In this document: in pieces, positions 60,017 to 64,000 of the stretch | Layout: each line of letters begins with the position of its first letter | How positions within the stretch are numbered: the first letter of the stretch is position 1 | Assembly: GCF_016802725.1 (NCBI RefSeq) | Contig: NC_052664.1 | Span: forward strand, 27,793,275-27,857,274 | Length of the DNA: 64,000 nucleotides | Source of the DNA: Solenopsis invicta | Lineage: Eukaryota; Arthropoda; Insecta; Hymenoptera; Formicidae | Reading direction: 5' to 3' | Program-made: the position numbers and the translations under genes | The notes under the pieces: generated by a model | Databases searched by the model: none | Seen by the model: the letters and a program-made list of their open reading frames with translations, nothing else | Told to the model about the DNA's origin: nothing

Positions 60017-63000
60017 ATGGGGTGGACGATATCCCCCACAGCATGGGTTGTCATATGGAGCTGCCTGCTGCCGGGCTTCTACTTAGCTCCGCAGGCACCT
60101 CCGAAGCAAGTGCCGTGCGATAAGACGAGGAAGGTGTTTATGGACTCATGGGGAATCATCAGCGATGGGCCCATGGGCTCCAATTATACTCAAGATTCTC
60201 ACTGCGAATGGCTCATTAAAGGTATAGAGTACTGATTTTAAAGAGACAAAGAATTAATTATATTTTTTTAAGTACAACTAACATGTAATCCATATTCTTT
60301 ATCTCGTTGTAGCTAACCACAGCCGCCAATTTATTACATTAAGTTTTCGGACAATGGGCACAGAGTGCAGCTATGACTATGTGTTTGTTTATGATGGAGA
60401 TTCCTTTCGCTCACCGCTTCTGGGTAGCTTTAGTGGCAAGACCGAGCCACAGCAGGTGACATCATCATCTGGTTATGTAAGTAGATGCATTCCACAGTAA
60501 TAACATAGATAATGAATTACAGATTCAAGATTTTATAGCAACTCAGGCATTAACAATCAATATTATATGTATATCATGAATTAATATGAAAATTATAATT
60601 TTTTATAATGAAAGATTATGTAAACTATTTAGATATAAAGATATAATATATCTATATGTAATTGAAATATAAGTTACTACTGAAATTGTGTAACAATAAT
60701 GAAAAATATAAAATACACAAAATATTATTATGTAGTGTTAGGTATTGTAATATTGCATATCTTTTTTCAGATGTTAATATTATTATATAGTGACACAAAT
60801 TATGTCCTAGACGGTTTTCATGCAGAATTTTCGGTCACGGATTGCCCGAACAATTGTACTCATCATGGAAAATGTATTAACAATACGTGCTTTTGCGAAA
60901 ACGATTGGGGAGGTAAAGATTGCTCTCGAGCTCTCTGTGCAAACAATTGCAGCAACAACGGTATTTGTGGGGTGAAAAGATGCGAATGCAAGGCCGGCTA
61001 TTCCGGACAATCTTGTTCGTTGCATCAAACGAATCCAGATGGAAATCGGTACATTATCTTGTTAAATTTCACGATTTTGCGCTTTGTACTTACATTGTTA
61101 TTTATCGTACATATATTGTTATTTGAAATAGAATAAAATTATTCTTTTATTATTTTATTTATTACATGTGTGGATATTAACATGTGAATGGGACATATGC
61201 AAATAAAAAAGCTGTGTAATAATCTATTTATATGCAGATGGCATTGGCTTTCGCATTCAGAAGGTGGACTCAGACCACGCGCAGCTCATACAGCGATCTA
61301 TGTTCAGGAAACAGACTCACTTTATGTTTTCGGCGGCTACGATCTCAATTATATACTCAGTGACTTAGAAATATACAGGTTTAGCACAAGTCAATGGGAA
61401 GACGAATATGGAAATGTATTAGGTAAGTACATAAATTAATGCACAATTCTACTCAAGAAACTTAAGACAATATTATATTTTTTTATAATTTCTTTATAAC
61501 TTTTGTAATTGTATTTTGATTATGTTTTTGTCTTCTTCTCTAACGTATAAAGAATCATGTATTATAATGTAAAATCCAAAAGTTTTTTTTATATTTTGCA
61601 ACATCCAAAAATAAAAAATAACTTCGAAACATTACATTCGTAGAAGGCGCAACATCTGCCGAGTATCTGGATCCAACATTGATCGCTATGGAATTACAAC
61701 GCAATCCTGGTGCCAAAGAGATATACGGCCTACCGACATCAACTTTAATTTGGAAGCTACTTTATAGCATCAAAGATAATAATACATTAGGTCAACACGG
61801 TTCGCGAGAATTTAGGAATATGCATAAAGACAAAGAGAACGAGAAGAGCAGAAGTACCATTAGGATCGATAGGAACGATGATCCCAGGAGAAAGCATCCA
61901 CGACATGTAAGACCACGATATTCACAAATATCAACAAGGTAATAAGTGACTCGTTTATTAATTTAATATCTTGAAACAATCTTGAAAATCTCGAAACAAT
62001 GCACTGTCAACTTTGTATTTTGTTCGTGTAAAGATATAAAAATTGATAAGTACTATATATATGTATATACATATATATAAAAAAAAACTTATATATTTTT
62101 ATTGAAAATATCATAAATAAAAATTCATTAAATCTAGTTAAAGTAATCTTTAGAACAACTTTGTATAGAATTTTTATATATTCAAGATTCTTTACGAAAT
62201 ATTTAATGCTACTTATTTGTATAATTAGACTTAAATTAATATTTTATTACATATTTGTTTATTAAAGATATCGCAGAAATTTGGAAAACTTGTACAAAGA
62301 ACACGATGCAACGGATATGCAGAATGACGACGTGAAATGGGAAGAGCGAATTGTGGAGGGATCCGCAGAAGAAAACGTTTTTGATCCAGAGTATCCGAAA
62401 GTAACTACTGATTCACTAAAAGTGGAAGTTACAGAGCCAACTATTGATGAATTACCCAAACCAAGTCCTCGATATGGTCACGCTGCATGTAAATACCAAG
62501 GTCTGTACGACATATATCGTTTACTAATCTATGCTAATAAAAATATGGCAAAAAATTCCACGCTGTAGAAATCAAGGAATTTGCCGCTAATTTTACACGC
62601 AAATTAACACATTCAAATTGATATTTTATAGCTTTAATTAATATAAAGTAGAACGAAGACCTTGTTTCATGAAACTTTATTTTTATTTTTTTTTGTCTGA
62701 ATAAGCAACGAAGAAATGTTTTTCGAATATATTTTTAATAAGAGAGAAGAGAAAAAAATTTTTGGTTGCATTTATTACAAATGGACGAAATAAATTTGTG
62801 TTTAAAAAATTATGAAAAAATTTTTACGATTATAGCATTTTTTAAGACAAACTATATATTTATAATCATAAAATTTTGAACTTAAAATTATTTAATTATT
62901 ATCGACTAATAAAACGAATAAAACAAAATAATTTCAGATGGTTTTGTGATCTACGGAGGAAAGGTACAAGATGGTTCTCTATCGAATGAACTGTGGCATT

Positions 63001-63626
63001 ACAATGTGAAAAAACGCATGTGGACTTTACGCGCTAAAAATTCCCCCTTCTACCCGCCTAGACTTACAAGGCATACTCTAACTTTAGCAGGCGATTACAT
63101 TTATCTATTCGGAGGTAGTACCGTTGACGGAGAGTTTTCATCCAGTCTTTATAAAATTAAATTGCGCTTAGGTAAGTTTAAGTTTATCTTTAACTTATTA
63201 TTAATTTATTAAAGTGAAAAAAGAAAATCCAAAGAGAATGTATAATATTTATACATTTTTTACGTATAAATTCTCTAGTTTCTACGTTTATATGAAACAG
63301 TTAATATTGAGAAATATTAGCATAACGTATAATTATAGCGGATTTTACTGCAATCAATGAGAGGTGGATAGAAGTACGACCGCGAGGCGGTAAGGAACTT
63401 GACGTACGCGTGGTAGCACATTCGACTGTATATCATTATGCTACCAATTCTCTCTTGGTGTACGGCGGTGTAGCCGCCAGCGTCGCCCGTTTCAGTAAAT
63501 TGTCGGACCGAATGTTCGTCTTTCAGCTGGACAGAAAGGTCTGGTCCGAGATTGATTATCCACAGGCACACTTGCGAGATACATACGTACCGAGAGAACG
63601 CGCGTTCCATACATGTAGTATCATAG
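60017..63626 (+). CDS. Megf8: MEGF8 (multiple EGF-like domains 8) homologue, 5' part, continues past window
   Basis: MEGF8 is a very large, mostly extracellular membrane protein linked in animals to BMP and Hedgehog signal tuning and development. Exons seen: 60017-60221, 60313-60476, 60771-61048, 61238-61422, 61644-61938, 62268-62500, 62938-63171, 63339-63626, all phase-compatible, giving 627 residues before the window ends. Residues 1-24 form a signal peptide. A CUB domain spans about 34-145 (CEWLIK, ECSYDYVFVYDGDS). Two EGF-like modules follow (DCPNNCTHHGKC and LCANNCSNNGICG). Kelch repeats start near 217 (LYVFGGYDLNY, FVIYGG, IYLFGG, LLVYGG). I prefer MEGF8 over attractin because CUB follows the signal peptide with no EGF in between, and because the kelch block contains VARFSKLSDRMF and PRERAFHTCSIIG, which match my memory of MEGF8 better. 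Residues about 279-440 are a long charged insert. An in-frame stop lies upstream (59999-60001). Confidence 0.88.
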
Positions 63627-64000
63627 GTAATTACTTGTTATTACTAAATAAAACAATTTTTAAAATTTAAAAATATGTAAATATATATATTTAAAAAATG
63701 GCTTGATTACTAATAATATCTTAGATACTGAAAAATCGATTTTAAATATTTTTTATAAAATATAAATTATGTTATTACATAATATTTAAATTTAATTTTA
63801 CTTGATTCTTATTTAATTCTTAAGGAGTTGCTTATTGTTATAATATTTTATTAAAAATAAAATTTTAATTAAAAAATTTTAATTGAAAGGAAGTATTTAA
63901 ATTAGATTTTTTGTATTTAAGATACTTGCCAATGATTAGGTCATTTCTTAAATTTTTTTTGTATATAAAGTTTAATTATATAAAAATAAAACAACATTAC

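Noticed and set aside
60017..63626. Attractin (ATRN/distracted) as the identity of the third gene
   Set aside because: The domain order is shared, but the N-terminus lacks an EGF before CUB, and the kelch segments VARFSKLSD and PRERAFHTCSIIG fit MEGF8 better. A search would settle it.

Overview
This is eukaryotic, almost certainly insect, DNA. It carries spliced genes with GT/AG introns, an AT-rich background broken by CpG-rich islands, and many short inverted-repeat elements and microsatellites. The protein sequences and the lack of CpG depletion fit a hymenopteran (possibly an ant), but the species cannot be fixed from the window. I see no bacterial genes, CRISPR array, rRNA or convincing tRNA. 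All splice models below were built by hand from GT/AG sites and frame continuity.

Three conserved genes lie head to tail on the + strand. (1) About 11.17-27.47 kb: a PHLPP-type protein phosphatase in 14 recognisable coding exons (about 1,127 aa) with leucine-rich repeats, a divergent PP2C domain and a C-terminal tail ending in a PDZ-ligand-like motif. No PH domain was found in the window. (2) About 44.49-53.18 kb: a GPCPD1-type glycerophosphodiesterase with an N-terminal CBM20 starch-binding domain and a GDPD catalytic domain in 14 coding exons (about 783 aa, or 809 aa with an in-frame 78-nt exon). (3) About 58.4 kb to the window edge: the 5' part of a MEGF8 homologue (signal peptide, CUB, two EGF modules, kelch repeats), at least 8 coding exons, with the 3' part beyond the window. 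The three genes have no obvious shared pathway (signalling phosphatase, phospholipid turnover, large membrane-receptor-like protein), so their adjacency is probably incidental.

Region by region: 1-11.1 kb has no recognisable gene, only GC-richer islands (2.4-3.7, 5.6-6.8, 7.9-8.9 kb), microsatellites, a 46-nt alternating purine/pyrimidine run and a terminal-inverted-repeat element. 11.2-27.5 kb is PHLPP. Its 7.5-kb third intron holds a pogo/Tigger-like MITE, a palindrome of about 517 bp and three GC-richer islands. 27.5-44.5 kb is mostly AT-rich intergenic DNA with degenerate repeats and two candidate first-exon/promoter regions for GPCPD1 (about 32.1-32.8 and 40.2-41.5 kb). 44.5-53.2 kb is GPCPD1, with several repeat insertions in its introns. 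53.2-58.4 kb is intergenic with one doubtful small ORF. 58.4-59.5 kb is a CpG-rich promoter-like island in front of MEGF8.

Nothing here shows an undescribed multi-gene system. The items most worth checking are the long palindrome, the two uORFs before MEGF8 (one overlapping its start codon), the altered metal-site motif in the PHLPP phosphatase domain, the symmetric extra exon in GPCPD1 and the basic/acidic insert in the MEGF8 kelch region.
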